Shown: positions 17,859 through 27,697, counted from the stretch's first letter. The stretch: DNA of 64,000 nucleotides from Paraglaciecola mesophila (GCF_009906955.1 NZ_CP047656.1:806001-870000); one strand, 5' to 3'. Notes: generated by a model from the sequence alone, not told the origin. Numbers and translations are program-made.

Positions 17859-20687
17859 TTAGGCACATTTTACGATCTCAACATCGAACGTCGGCTCCAT
17901 AAGTTCTGACACAAAAGAACTTGGCTGATTTCTATCAGCGAGTATATACACCTTGTGCTTCGCTCGGGTTAACGCGACATACAACAAACGCCTTTCCTCC
18001 GCATTTGGAAACTCCTCCTCAACTGGCAACAGTGCTTCCAATAAAGGTGAGGATATCTTACTCGCTGGAAAACCGTGTTGTCCTTGGGTCATCCCAGTGA
18101 GAATGGCATAGTCCGCTTCTTTCCCTTTCGCAGCGTGTATCGATAAACTCCTGATCTGCAGATCTGAATACTGTTGATTGAGTTTTTTTAACGTTTCTTT
18201 ATCGGGTAATTGAAACCAAAACCGCCCTAAGATATACACAGTTGAGACTTGCGTAGTATGCCGCGCCCTGCCCCTACCGCGCATTTGAATGTGAATATCT
18301 GCCAGCGCTTTATGCAGTAAAAAATCAATGGATTTTGTGTTCACCTCGCTAAAAAGCATGGATACGCTTGGCTTATCTGCCTTGGACAAGGAGCGTATTT
18401 CTTTGTTTATCTGCTCAGGATTTTGGCTAACGAACTGTGTTGCGGTATTCCCGATACGATCATTAAAACGAAACGTCTGATCTAGTATACTTTGTGAACT
18501 GGGACCGAAATACTGACTAAAACCTGTGGTCAAGCTGACATCTGCACCACTAAAACGATAGATGGCTTGCCAATCATCCCCTACACAAAATAAAGAGGCG
18601 GGCTGAGCTCTTTCTAGCTGAGCTCTTTCTAGCTGAGCTCTTTCTGGCTGAGCGCTGTTAAGCCAAGTGCTGTCACGTAGCGCTCGCACTAAACGGGCAC
18701 GCGGCTCGGAAATGTCCTGAAATTCATCCACCATAATATATCGCCACGGAGCAATAAACTTATTTTGCTCCACGTAATGAATCGCTTTGCCAACCATGTC
18801 TTCAAAGTCAATTTGCCCATGTTGGCTTAAGTGCTTTTGGTATTGTTGATAAATAGGCCTTAGCAAGCTAAAGGCGAGGCGGATGTGTTGAATATCAGTT
18901 TTTGTGGCATTTCCTGCCACCCTGTTTAGTATTTTTTCTAGGGTTAGCTTACCTTGGCAGGTCGATTTGAATACTGTGATGAATTGACTTAGCAAGCCCG
19001 CTAACTTGGTCAAACGCCCTGACTGTCGCATCATATTCAATACAGCTTCATCGTCTATCGGAACACTGTCTAACTGCATTTTAACCACGCCTCGCTTTAA
19101 CGCGTGGTTTAATCTCCCTTTAGCATACTGATGATAAAACAACTCAATACAGCGGCTACCCCGTTGGCGATACAATTCGCGTTTACTCTGCATCATCTGT
19201 TCAAAGTGATGTTTATCTTTATATATTGGTGTATCACCATTTTCATCGATCGCGTAATAATCGATATACACATTAGTTACTGGCAAATAAAAGTCAGCCT
19301 TAATTACGCCAACCACACTATTGGCGCCATCAGCACCACTTTTGTGATGGTAATTACTGCTAACACGCTTACCTTTACCTAACGCACCGAACTCATACGT
19401 TGCTTGGTAGTGATATTCAAAACCGTTTAAGAACAGCCAGTTCGCAATATGCATATGAGCAACATCACTAACACGCTCACCTTTTAAGGTGCAAATATCG
19501 GCGCTTCTTAAATACTGATCTACCTCACTTTGTGCAGTAAACTCAAATGTGTTTTTTGGCTGATAATAAAATTCGCTCACGTATTTTATCAGTTGTTGGC
19601 AGTAGCGCGCGTTGAGTAACTGGCGTTCCATCTTAGCCTGTACCCATTGCGTTTTTGCTTCTTGATCATTTACCCAAGCAGATAAGCTCGGTTGTTTGCC
19701 CTCAACGTGGCTAATGATGGTTAAACCTAAGCTATGAAAAGTACTGGTTTTGATGTTATCAATACCCAGCTTGTCTTTAATTCGTTCATCCATTTCTGTC
19801 GCGGCTTTTTTACCGTAGGCCAGCAATAAGATTTCTTCTGGACGTGCCTGCTCACTCGTTAATAAATAACCGGCTCTTGCGACCATAACACTGGTTTTTC
19901 CCGTGCCAGCGCCCGCTAGTAATAAGTTGCTGTCATCATCAATAACAGATGCTCGGCGCTGCTTTTCTGTCATCGGATTTGACTCAACGGTATCAAAATA
20001 ATGACGGTAAAGACGCAGTTGGTTCTGAATAAAGCACTCTCGTAGCTCGGCGATATCCGTTTCACTCCAATTGTGCATCACGTTAAGCTTTGCAACCGCA
20101 TCTCGGATTGTATGACTTAAAGGGCTACTTTGTGCCCAAGGCATCCAACGTGGGTATTCTTTGGCTACTCGTAGTTGTATGGCTTGTAAGCGAGAGTGCC
20201 TTAGGTATCGCGCCTGTATTGTGTTTTCCACATTACTCACTAATGTCAGTAATCGCTTTTGATGATAATGTGCCCACTGACTTTTAATTTGACCGGCCAA
20301 GGCTCTGCTATCGCGGTAGCCAATAAAATGTAGTTCGTGTAAAACCCCATCCACCCGATAGATCAATGTAGCCCCAAGCCAGCGCCATTCAAAGACCGGA
20401 GGTACATCGAAGTGCTGCCATAACAATCTATGTCTCTTTCCTTTAACCTCGGCTTTCGAACTGTCTTTAACCGCAAGCGCTTTTAATGCGTTTGGTGGCA
20501 CGAAACCATCAGGAAAAACAATGCCATGTTCATCGATCATTAGCTCAGACTGCAAAGAGGAAAACAGCCGCCCAAACCAACTAAGTTGAATAGCAAATGA
20601 TGTTGTGTGTATGGGGTGTGTATTATGATTAGATGAGTTAACTTCAGGTGGAGTAGCCGTCAAAGACGGTGAAACTTTCGAACGCAA
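17859..20687 (-). CDS. helD: DNA helicase IV-like UvrD/Rep helicase with inserted nuclease-like domain
   Basis: A 942-residue SF1 helicase aligning along its length with E. coli HelD (684 residues). Walker A AGAGTGKTS lies near residue 258, LLLAYGKKAATEMDERI follows, motif II is DEFQDISEPRARLVRAL, motif III GDDWQAIYRFSGA, motif V/VI region IHAAKGKEADYAIL and RRLLYVALTRAKHKVYIL. Compared with HelD it has about 190 extra residues (around 375-560) resembling the PD-(D/E)XK-like module seen in other UvrD-like helicases (IKADFYLPVTNVYIDYY). A 15-bp repeat extends the loop between motifs II and III. TTG start at 20687 with AGG ahead is the only upstream choice covering the conserved N-terminal domain. 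Confidence 0.88.
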   Translation of the reverse strand: MRSKVSPSLTATPPEVNSSNHNTHPIHTTSFAIQLSWFGRLFSSLQSELMIDEHGIVFPDGFVPPNALKALAVKDSSKAEVKGKRHRLLWQHFDVPPVFEWRWLGATLIYRVDGVLHELHFIGYRDSRALAGQIKSQWAHYHQKRLLTLVSNVENTIQARYLRHSRLQAIQLRVAKEYPRWMPWAQSSPLSHTIRDAVAKLNVMHNWSETDIAELRECFIQNQLRLYRHYFDTVESNPMTEKQRRASVIDDDSNLLLAGAGTGKTSVMVARAGYLLTSEQARPEEILLLAYGKKAATEMDERIKDKLGIDNIKTSTFHSLGLTIISHVEGKQPSLSAWVNDQEAKTQWVQAKMERQLLNARYCQQLIKYVSEFYYQPKNTFEFTAQSEVDQYLRSADICTLKGERVSDVAHMHIANWLFLNGFEYHYQATYEFGALGKGKRVSSNYHHKSGADGANSVVGVIKADFYLPVTNVYIDYYAIDENGDTPIYKDKHHFEQMMQSKRELYRQRGSRCIELFYHQYAKGRLNHALKRGVVKMQLDSVPIDDEAVLNMMRQSGRLTKLAGLLSQFITVFKSTCQGKLTLEKILNRVAGNATKTDIQHIRLAFSLLRPIYQQYQKHLSQHGQIDFEDMVGKAIHYVEQNKFIAPWRYIMVDEFQDISEPRARLVRALRDSTWLNSAQPERAQLERAQLERAQPASLFCVGDDWQAIYRFSGADVSLTTGFSQYFGPSSQSILDQTFRFNDRIGNTATQFVSQNPEQINKEIRSLSKADKPSVSMLFSEVNTKSIDFLLHKALADIHIQMRGRGRARHTTQVSTVYILGRFWFQLPDKETLKKLNQQYSDLQIRSLSIHAAKGKEADYAILTGMTQGQHGFPASKISSPLLEALLPVEEEFPNAEERRLLYVALTRAKHKVYILADRNQPSSFVSELMEPTFDVEIVKCA
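18602..18654 (-). repeat. 15-bp in-frame tandem repeat inside the helicase gene
   Basis: Three 15-bp units (consensus GCTGAGCTCTTTCTA on the plus strand) plus half a unit encode ERAQL/ERAQP repeats. Being a multiple of three, copy-number change would not break the frame. Confidence 0.9.
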
Positions 20688-20850
20688 AGGAACCTACTAT
20701 TACATGGTTGTTAATTTAAAAATGTTTACTGTTAGAAGCGGCGAAAAGTCGTGTTGAAACACGTCGAATAATGAAAATCACCCACATCACTTACAATACG
20801 CCTATTCCTTTGAATAATCGCGTTCAAGTGATGCGCGTGTTGACCTATGA

Positions 20851-21453
20851 TTAGTACGTTCTTTTTACCCAACCAACTAAATACCAGCTGTCTTCAGCAT
20901 TTTTTGATTTACGGATCGCGCTGATGTCTTTTAGATTTTGCAAACTTGTCTCAAGTTCACTCTCTGACAAGGCGCTGCGCTCATAACGGATTAAATGAGA
21001 ATTAATTTTGGTTAGCAAATCCTTGCCGCTGATCGTATTGGTTCGTCTCGCTCTTACAAACCACATGCACCAAATCACCATTGCATCATTTTCACTGATG
21101 GTAACGTGTTGTAAATCGCTGATTAAACGTAACAGCTCTATAAAGGCATATATTCCTAGCCAGGGTTCATGCTTTGGGGTAACGCCAAGAGGTTGACTTT
21201 TTTCAATGTGCTCAATCAGCGTACTGATACTGAGTTTGATGTTTCCCGGTTTTACCAGCTGTGCTGGATCAACGTCCAATTTTACATCGGAAACACGTTT
21301 TTTAGGGGCTCGCACAGCGATCGCAGGATTAAGCGTAGTGGTTATTAGCTCATCTGTAGCCTGTGGCTCTATTCCGACTTCAATCAACGAGTTACGTAAT
21401 ACTTGCGTTACTTGCGACTTTTTATTTTGAGCCTGTTCATAATCGGGTTCCAT
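20851..21453 (-). CDS. hypothetical protein
   Basis: A 200-residue mostly helical, soluble, charged protein. No signal peptide, membrane segment or recognised motif. The N-terminal third is variable and basic (APKKRVSDVK); the C-terminal half is more structured with tryptophans (VIWCMWFVRARRTNT, SWYLVGWVKRTY). The last segment resembles a small winged-helix layout, but I cannot support a family. It lies upstream of the helicase gene on the same strand with a 163-nt gap. Confidence 0.6.
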   Translation of the reverse strand: MEPDYEQAQNKKSQVTQVLRNSLIEVGIEPQATDELITTTLNPAIAVRAPKKRVSDVKLDVDPAQLVKPGNIKLSISTLIEHIEKSQPLGVTPKHEPWLGIYAFIELLRLISDLQHVTISENDAMVIWCMWFVRARRTNTISGKDLLTKINSHLIRYERSALSESELETSLQNLKDISAIRKSKNAEDSWYLVGWVKRTY

Positions 21454-22121
21454 ATCCTTACCTCCGTTATTATTATATTTTTACTCATACCACTGTCACG
21501 ACTCTGACTTTCCCCAATTAAAGGGTGAACATTAAGATGAATGTTTATCAACAAATCCTGAACAGAAATCGGTTTATCTCGACCTAATAGATTGACTTAG
21601 TAAGATAGTTTCTCCCAAATGCAACATCTTTGATGTAAAGCCACACAGCGACCGAGTTAGTTTGGTTACATTACCATAAAAACCACTGCAAATCTTAAAG
21701 AAGGCCTGAATTAACACTTATTGCGCCGGTCTTAATAAGCGATCTATCCTAAAAAAAATGCCACTTCATTATTTTAACAACCTAAACACATACAAAGTGA
21801 ACACTGTGCTCTTAAAAAGCCAGCCCCAAGGGACAATGCTCCCCATGCCATGAAAAACCTACATGATCGCGTCACATTTTTACCTAATTCAACTAAGCTA
21901 ACTTCGCAATCGTGTGTGAGCCGTGACCTAAGAAAACCTTTCAGTCCCACCAACAATCTAGGCTCGCATCAAGCGCAATGCGAAACGACGCCCGCAAAAT
22001 CGCTTTGGCACATTAATTGATGAACTTCGCTCAATATTGAGACGTTCAATAGATAAATTGCACACAACGACAAATATCCACTTTGTTCGAAAAGCAACAT
22101 TTGACGTAACAGGAGGGAAAC
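21454..22121. other. intergenic region
   Basis: 668 nt between divergent genes. A minus-strand 60-codon frame at 21774-21956 lacks a Shine-Dalgarno and natural composition and is not supported. The region likely holds promoters at both ends; nothing else was recognised. Confidence 0.4.
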
Positions 22122-22634
22122 ATGTTTTTTGAATCTTGGGATGAAATCCTGCGGATAGTCATGAGTACATTAATTGTGTACTTGTTTTTATTGATCGCGA
22201 CACACCTAATGGGTAAGCGATCGTTTGCTAAAATGAACAACTTTGATTGGGTTATCACAGTTACCACGGGCACTATTTTTGGGCTAGCAATATTACTCAA
22301 AGACGTCTTACTTTCACAGGTGTTAATAGCCGCTTCCTTCTTGTTCTTTTTACAGTATCTAGTCACACTCGCCAGTGCACACTTCTCCCGTTTCGACAAA
22401 GTCATAAAGGTGTCTCCTCAATTGGTCTTTTTTGATGGTCATTACATCGATAAAGCCATGAAGGACGCGCGCTTAACCTGCACTGACGTAGAAGCGGCCG
22501 TTAGAAAAGCAGGATTTGGTGACTCGAGTCGCGTCATGGCGGTCGTGTTCGAAGCTGATGGAGAACTCAGTATCGTGCCGAAAAGTGAAATTCATGATCA
22601 GCTTATTATGAAGTTACGCAGTGAAGCGGGCTAA
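22122..22634 (+). CDS. YetF-like DUF421 membrane protein
   Basis: A 170-residue protein: three membrane segments in the first 90 residues (LIVYLFLLIATHLMGKR, FDWVITVTTGTIFGLAIL) then a small cytoplasmic alpha/beta domain with VFFDGHYIDKAMKDARLT and VFEADGELSIVP, diagnostic of DUF421/YetF. A strong Shine-Dalgarno AGGAGGG precedes the ATG. The C-terminal domain follows the family layout but function is not established. It is followed 73 nt later by a TRIC-like gene on the same strand. Confidence 0.85.
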   Translation: MFFESWDEILRIVMSTLIVYLFLLIATHLMGKRSFAKMNNFDWVITVTTGTIFGLAILLKDVLLSQVLIAASFLFFLQYLVTLASAHFSRFDKVIKVSPQLVFFDGHYIDKAMKDARLTCTDVEAAVRKAGFGDSSRVMAVVFEADGELSIVPKSEIHDQLIMKLRSEAG

Positions 22635-22707
22635 TGGCTAATGACTAATGAGCAAAACAAAGGGATAATCACTAGGGTCATTCCCTCAATAACCTCAGGT
22701 ATTGAAT

Positions 22708-23334
22708 ATGACCGATGATTACTTTCACGTCCTCAACTTAATTGGCGTCGCTTTTTTTGCTGTATCAGGCACCCTACTCGGATACGAAAAAAAAGTAGGC
22801 GGCTTTGGCGTGGTCGTGGTGGCCAGCGTGACAGCCTTAGGCGGTGGCTCTCTGCGAGACTTACTATTAAATGAACCCGTATTTTGGGTGGCCGACCCGG
22901 ATTATTTGTACTCCACATATGCTGCAATATTTATATCCGTTGCGTTTATCCGCTACTTGCCCCATGTTTCAAACTATTACTTTTTGCTGCTAGATGCGGT
23001 GGGTATGGCCATTTTTAATATTGTCGGCATCGAGAAATCTTTAATAGGTGAAACAGGTATGCTTATCGCCATTACCATGGGCACCACCACAGGTATTTTC
23101 GGTGGGCTTATTCGTGATGTGATTTGTAGAGAAGTTCCCTCAGTTATGCGAGGTGAGCTATACGCCTCCGCGTGTGTTGCGGGCGGTTTAGTGTACGCTG
23201 CATTGTTTACCTTAGGAGCGCCATATATTTGGTGTATTCTGGGCGCATTATTTGCCACTGTCTTTTTGCGAATGGGTGCTCTGCACTGGAACTGGCGTCC
23301 AAAAATTTTCAAAAAACGCCATTACACAGAATAA
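22708..23334 (+). CDS. TRIC-type cation channel / UPF0126 (YicG-like) membrane protein
   Basis: A 208-residue inner membrane protein with seven hydrophobic segments arranged as two similar halves: LIGVAFFAVSGTLLGYEKK ... ALGGGSLRDLLL and DAVGMAIFNIVGIEKSL ... TTTGIFGGLIRDVICREVP. The duplicated GGG/RD motif is the signature of the UPF0126 family, structurally the prokaryotic TRIC channels. The ATG at 22708 is preferred to the TTG two codons upstream. Physiological role in bacteria is unclear, monovalent cation passage being the proposed function. Confidence 0.9.
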   Translation: MTDDYFHVLNLIGVAFFAVSGTLLGYEKKVGGFGVVVVASVTALGGGSLRDLLLNEPVFWVADPDYLYSTYAAIFISVAFIRYLPHVSNYYFLLLDAVGMAIFNIVGIEKSLIGETGMLIAITMGTTTGIFGGLIRDVICREVPSVMRGELYASACVAGGLVYAALFTLGAPYIWCILGALFATVFLRMGALHWNWRPKIFKKRHYTE

Positions 23335-23372
23335 CTTGCCTCAAACTCATAGTGACAGAATGTTTGAGCGCT

Positions 23373-24056
23373 TTAGCAGCTCGCCCAACTGCGCATAAGG
23401 TTATGATACACACCAGTTAAGCGTTTTACTTCAGCATCATTACCACCGAGCTCCACAGTAAGAGCTTGAATTGATTGATCTAAATCGAACAACATACTGC
23501 GTTGGTCATTGCTGCGAACTAAACTTTCTACCCAGAAAAATGAGGCTGTTCTATGCCCTTTTGTCACAGGGTTAACTTGATGCAAACTGTTTGCCGGATA
23601 CAAAATCACGCTCCCAGCATTGAGCTTGATTTGCTGCAAACCAAACTGCGTTTCTATACTCAATTCACCGCCATCATAGCTGCTTGGTTCAGATAGAAAT
23701 AAAGTGGCGGAAAGATCGGTTCGTAACATTTGATGGCTATTGGGGATCGGCATCACCGAACTATCAACGTGCAGACCATAATGCTCACCGCCTTGATAGC
23801 GGTTGAACTTAGGAGGGTATATTTTATTAGGTAATGCTGATGACATAAAGAGCGCGTTCGCCGATAGCTTTCTAATCACTGCATTTCTTAGCTCTGTTGC
23901 TAAGGCACTTGAATCGTCAAGCTGTTGATTATATTTCACTTTTGACGCCTGACTGCCAGCCGTATGCTTGCCATCTATCCACTGGCCTTTGTCTAATGAT
24001 TGGGTAAATGTAGCGACTTCTTGTTTAGATAATAAATCTTCAATAACGGTTAACAT
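23373..24056 (-). CDS. PiuC/YbiX-type Fe(II)/2-oxoglutarate-dependent PKHD hydroxylase
   Basis: A 227-residue dioxygenase. The double-stranded beta-helix iron triad is visible as H96-x-D98 (YGLHVDSS) and H159 (NSLHQVNPV), with R169 (KGHRTASFFW) for the 2-oxoglutarate carboxylate. PKHD proteins of this type sit beside catecholate siderophore receptors (piuA/fiu) and are iron-regulated, and here the gene is the last on the strand after a Fiu-like receptor and an FMN enzyme. AGAGAG precedes the ATG. Substrate of the family is not known with certainty; a role in siderophore-linked iron use is the usual inference. Confidence 0.9.
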   Translation of the reverse strand: MLTVIEDLLSKQEVATFTQSLDKGQWIDGKHTAGSQASKVKYNQQLDDSSALATELRNAVIRKLSANALFMSSALPNKIYPPKFNRYQGGEHYGLHVDSSVMPIPNSHQMLRTDLSATLFLSEPSSYDGGELSIETQFGLQQIKLNAGSVILYPANSLHQVNPVTKGHRTASFFWVESLVRSNDQRSMLFDLDQSIQALTVELGGNDAEVKRLTGVYHNLMRSWASC

Positions 24057-24141
24057 GCGTCTCTCTTTAAAGCCTAGATTAGTGAGTTTCTTGCTGATTA
24101 TTCAGTTTAACAACCTTGCGCACGAGTGCGTTTTATGAAAA

Positions 24142-25251
24142 TCAATAAATACAATCTAAGGTAATGTCGTCAATTGTTTCACAGCCTGTGAGTGCCATGG
24201 CTAACTCTAACTCTTGTTGTAACAAGGTTAAGCTATGGGCCACACCCAAGGCCCCTGCAACAGCTAGGCCATTTAGCACAGGTCTACCGATGAGCACACC
24301 ATTAGCGCCAAGGGCAATAGCTTTAAAGATATCGGTACCACGGCGTATGCCACTGTCCAGCAGGATACTGAAATCATCCTGCACTGCATTTCGAATAGGG
24401 GGGAGCAAGTCAATGCTGGCTGCGAGTCCGTCTAATGTGCGTCCACCATGGTTCGATACCACAATGCCTGCGCAGCCGCTTTCGGCCGCTAATATCGCAT
24501 CTTGCGGGTGACTGATGCCTTTGATCCATATGGGTAAACGTGTGTTTTCACGTAACCACTGAAGATCGTTCCAATCTGGTGCATCAGCCATTAAACCGTT
24601 AAGCAACACGCTTTGTCCCGGTGAAAGCGACTGGGTCTTAGAGGTTGGGTAATTCACTAAATTGGCTGCTACCACACTGGGGGGTAATGAAAAGCCAGCT
24701 CTTTGCTGACGATTTCTAAGTCCACTAACAGGTGCATCAACTGTGACCACTATGGCAGTATACCCCGCATTTTCTGCGCGTCTGACCAAATCTAGGGTAT
24801 GTTCTGGATCTGGCTGCATGTACAACTGAAACCATTTTGGGGTTTGTTGAGCGCTGCCAATATCTTCAAGCGGAACAGAGGACAAGGTACTGGTCATCAT
24901 GCCCATGTTCACCGCGTTAGCCGCTTCTACCGTGGCTCGCTCCCCTTCTGGATGCAACAAACTTTGATAAGCAAGAGGGGCAATCAACATGGGCCAATTG
25001 AAACGGTCTGAGCTGAGGGTGACTTCTGTTGTGCCTTTGGTAAATTTACGTAGCACACGCTTATTCATGCCGATAGCATCAAATGCACTGCGGTTGCGAC
25101 TAAGGGTAATGTCATCCCCAGCTCCACCTGCAATGTACTCATAAATACCGTGAGGCATATAGTCTTTCGCTAAGCGTTCATAATCACTGATAGCAATCAC
25201 ATCTGCGGGGATTTGGCTTAGTTTAGGTAACACGTAATGATCTTTTTTCAT
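24142..25251 (-). CDS. FMN-dependent 2-hydroxyacid dehydrogenase/oxidase (LldD/lactate oxidase family)
   Basis: A 369-residue flavoprotein of the glycolate oxidase-like TIM barrel family, oxidising an L-2-hydroxy acid to the 2-oxo acid. Visible: GIYEYIAGGAGDDITL near the N-terminus, WFQLYMQPD, TVDAPVSGLRNR, catalytic His in SNHGGRTLD and FMN-phosphate loop LDSGIRRGTDIFKAIALGA. It lies between a Fiu-like receptor gene and a PiuC-type hydroxylase gene, with a terminator separating it from the receptor. L-lactate or another L-2-hydroxy acid is likely; the iron-related context is unusual for this enzyme. Confidence 0.9.
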   Translation of the reverse strand: MKKDHYVLPKLSQIPADVIAISDYERLAKDYMPHGIYEYIAGGAGDDITLSRNRSAFDAIGMNKRVLRKFTKGTTEVTLSSDRFNWPMLIAPLAYQSLLHPEGERATVEAANAVNMGMMTSTLSSVPLEDIGSAQQTPKWFQLYMQPDPEHTLDLVRRAENAGYTAIVVTVDAPVSGLRNRQQRAGFSLPPSVVAANLVNYPTSKTQSLSPGQSVLLNGLMADAPDWNDLQWLRENTRLPIWIKGISHPQDAILAAESGCAGIVVSNHGGRTLDGLAASIDLLPPIRNAVQDDFSILLDSGIRRGTDIFKAIALGANGVLIGRPVLNGLAVAGALGVAHSLTLLQQELELAMALTGCETIDDITLDCIY

Positions 25252-25272
25252 GGCTAAATCTTAACGTAAATG

Positions 25273-25308
25273 AAAAAAGGGAGCACGTTGAAAACCAACC
25301 TACTCCCC
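25273..25308 (-). terminator. intrinsic terminator between receptor and FMN dehydrogenase genes
   Basis: On the minus strand GGGAG/CTCCC and GTTG/CAAC stack into a two-part stem with a short loop, followed by six Ts (25273-25278). It should end most exbB-to-receptor transcripts before the dehydrogenase gene. Confidence 0.75.
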
Positions 25309-25351
25309 TGATTACATCACGTAAATTGTAATAAAACGTTTTAACTAAATA

Positions 25352-27691
25352 TTAAAACTCATACGTTAACGTTAGTTTCGCGTTGCGTGCTGCACCAATA
25401 TAGGTAAATGCACCACTACGATATGCCGCAAGGTAATAGTCTTTATCCGTTACATTGGCAACGTTTAGACGCAAGTTGAGTTGCTCATTAAATGCATAGG
25501 TTGCAAATACATCGAATGACGTGTAGCTAGGCACTTTGTACGAGTAATCATTGATCTCAGTGTTAAAGCCCGCACCCGAGTCCGGTTGGCCCGCGTACAT
25601 TTCACTTGAATAGGTCATGGTACCACCGAAAGAAAACGCATCGCTTGCTTGATAACGTAGCTGCCAAAATGCGCTGTTATCAGCAAAATTACTCAAGGTA
25701 CGGCCGACGCTATCTGTATCAAATGATTCAAGTACTTCAGCATCCATGAAGGTCACACCAAACTGGGTGCTTAAGTCTTCTGTGATATTACCCACTACTG
25801 AAAACTCTGCACCTTTCACACGGTTTTTGCCTGTGTTTAGCGTACCGATACTGGCATAGTCATCGTCACCGATGCTTTCCATTACGTCGTCTTTGGTGAT
25901 TTGGAAAATAGCCGCTGTTAGCAACAATTTGTCGTTAAATACGTTCCATTTCGTGCCCAATTCGAAGTTTTCGGTATCTTCTGGCTTGCTGTCTGTTACT
26001 TGTTGAGGGTCACCACAGATGCCGCCATAACCACAGTTGCCACCTAAGTCAGACTCGCCACCGTTGATGTTGCTTGATGTACTGTAGGTTAAGTAAACAT
26101 TGGCGTCTTCGTTGATGTTATACACTACGCCAACATGACCATTCCAAAGCGTATCAGAATAATCGTATGCGGTATCTACACCACCACTGGTCACGACATT
26201 ATCGTAATCGAAGCTATCAGCACGCACACCAGCGAAGACTGACCAGAATTCATTGATATCAACTGTATCCATAATTGACACAGACACCGTATCGATTGAG
26301 TAATCCGAGTCTTGTGCGCCTTTTTCAATGCTGCGCCCCATCACACTGTTGATGTTATCAATATAGTTACCACTTGCATCGATAAGACAGAAACCAGCAG
26401 AAGCACCGCCGCGACCAGATGTCACACAGTTGGTATCGCCGGTATTCGTCACATTGTAAACACCGTTATCAACGTCAAGAGCGCTGTATTCAGCACTGAC
26501 CACAAAGTTATGCTTTAAGCCGCCAAGGTCACGGGTTAAATATACATTTAGCTGATCTGCGAAATAGTCTACTTCTTGCCAGCCTTGGTGCGTACTCAAG
26601 CTAACCGTTGCTGCCCCTGGTGCGTCGGGATCGCTCGCATCACGGTTGGTGCCACGGGCACCCGTGGTTACGTAACCGTTGTCGGTCGTACCGTAACGCA
26701 TTAAGTTTTCAACACGGGTATTGCTGTCAATTTCATATTGAGCACGCAAGGTAAAGGTATTAATTTCTGACTCTAAAAAGTCTTGGCCGTCTTGGGTGTA
26801 AACCGGCAAATCGGCTACCGGCTTACCACCGCCAGCAACGATATACGTGCCTAAGTCAGGCGTATCTTCCGCTTTTAAGTAGTAATAATCCGCAGTAAGT
26901 TTTAACTTGTCAGTTGCTTTGTAATCAACAGAAAGGGCAAGACCATTACGCTCTTGATCTGCAGGGCCTCGGTCAGGAATTTCTTTATACGAATGCAAGA
27001 TGTTCGCGCGCACTGCTAGATCATCATTGATGCGTTTGTTGCTATCAAGGGCAATACGGCGGTAATCATCTGTGCCTAAACCAGCTTCAAGTTTAGAGAA
27101 GTCATATTCAGTGCTCGCTTGCTTCGTAATACTGTTAACGGCACCACCTGTTGAACCACGACCTGCAAAGGTAGAGCTTGGTCCTTTAGTGATTTCAACT
27201 TGTTCAGTGGCAAAGCTTTCACGGGTTGTCATGCCAGGATCACGTAAGCCATCAACAAACACGTCACTGCGTGCTTCGTGACCGCGAATAATATAACGAT
27301 CACCAAACGCATTACCGTTTTCACCTGTACCCAAGGTAATACCAGGCTGGGCCGCAAGAATGTCTTTTAAGTCAGTTCTACCAGATTCTTGAATTTGAGT
27401 TTGTGTAAGTACACTGATGGTTTGTGGGGTATCAGCTAACTCTTTCACATGGCGTGAGTCGCCTGAAACTTGCGCTTTATAAGGCGCTCCTGCTTGCGCA
27501 TACGGGTTGGTATCAACCGTGCGCTCTTCAATTTGCATAGTGTCCAGTACAATGGGTTCGTCTTCTTGAGCCATAGCAAACGGGCTCATCAACATGCCGG
27601 GAACGCTTAATGCTAACAAGGTTTTATTGGTATTAACCTTGGGTGAGCGAAGGCTCAATGGCGCTATTTGACATGTATTTTTTCTACTCAT
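25352..27691 (-). CDS. TonB-dependent siderophore receptor (Fiu/catecholate type)
   Basis: A 779-residue outer membrane receptor. The extended signal region ends at AMA (about residue 40), then TonB box-like EPIVLDTMQIEER. The plug carries LADTPQTISVLTQTQIQESGR and FATEQVEITKGPSSTFAGRGSTGGAV, and the barrel ends with LTLTYEF. The pattern matches the TonB_siderophor family that includes Fiu and FhuA-like receptors; the PiuC-type neighbour favours a Fiu-like catecholate ligand. It starts 6 nt after the tonB stop, making it part of an exbB-exbD-exbD-tonB-receptor operon under a Fur box. Confidence 0.93.
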   Translation of the reverse strand: MSRKNTCQIAPLSLRSPKVNTNKTLLALSVPGMLMSPFAMAQEDEPIVLDTMQIEERTVDTNPYAQAGAPYKAQVSGDSRHVKELADTPQTISVLTQTQIQESGRTDLKDILAAQPGITLGTGENGNAFGDRYIIRGHEARSDVFVDGLRDPGMTTRESFATEQVEITKGPSSTFAGRGSTGGAVNSITKQASTEYDFSKLEAGLGTDDYRRIALDSNKRINDDLAVRANILHSYKEIPDRGPADQERNGLALSVDYKATDKLKLTADYYYLKAEDTPDLGTYIVAGGGKPVADLPVYTQDGQDFLESEINTFTLRAQYEIDSNTRVENLMRYGTTDNGYVTTGARGTNRDASDPDAPGAATVSLSTHQGWQEVDYFADQLNVYLTRDLGGLKHNFVVSAEYSALDVDNGVYNVTNTGDTNCVTSGRGGASAGFCLIDASGNYIDNINSVMGRSIEKGAQDSDYSIDTVSVSIMDTVDINEFWSVFAGVRADSFDYDNVVTSGGVDTAYDYSDTLWNGHVGVVYNINEDANVYLTYSTSSNINGGESDLGGNCGYGGICGDPQQVTDSKPEDTENFELGTKWNVFNDKLLLTAAIFQITKDDVMESIGDDDYASIGTLNTGKNRVKGAEFSVVGNITEDLSTQFGVTFMDAEVLESFDTDSVGRTLSNFADNSAFWQLRYQASDAFSFGGTMTYSSEMYAGQPDSGAGFNTEINDYSYKVPSYTSFDVFATYAFNEQLNLRLNVANVTDKDYYLAAYRSGAFTYIGAARNAKLTLTYEF

Positions 27692-27697
27692 TGGTAA

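Noticed and set aside
21774..21956. 60-codon minus-strand frame
   Set aside because: No Shine-Dalgarno, unnatural composition, no homology recognised.
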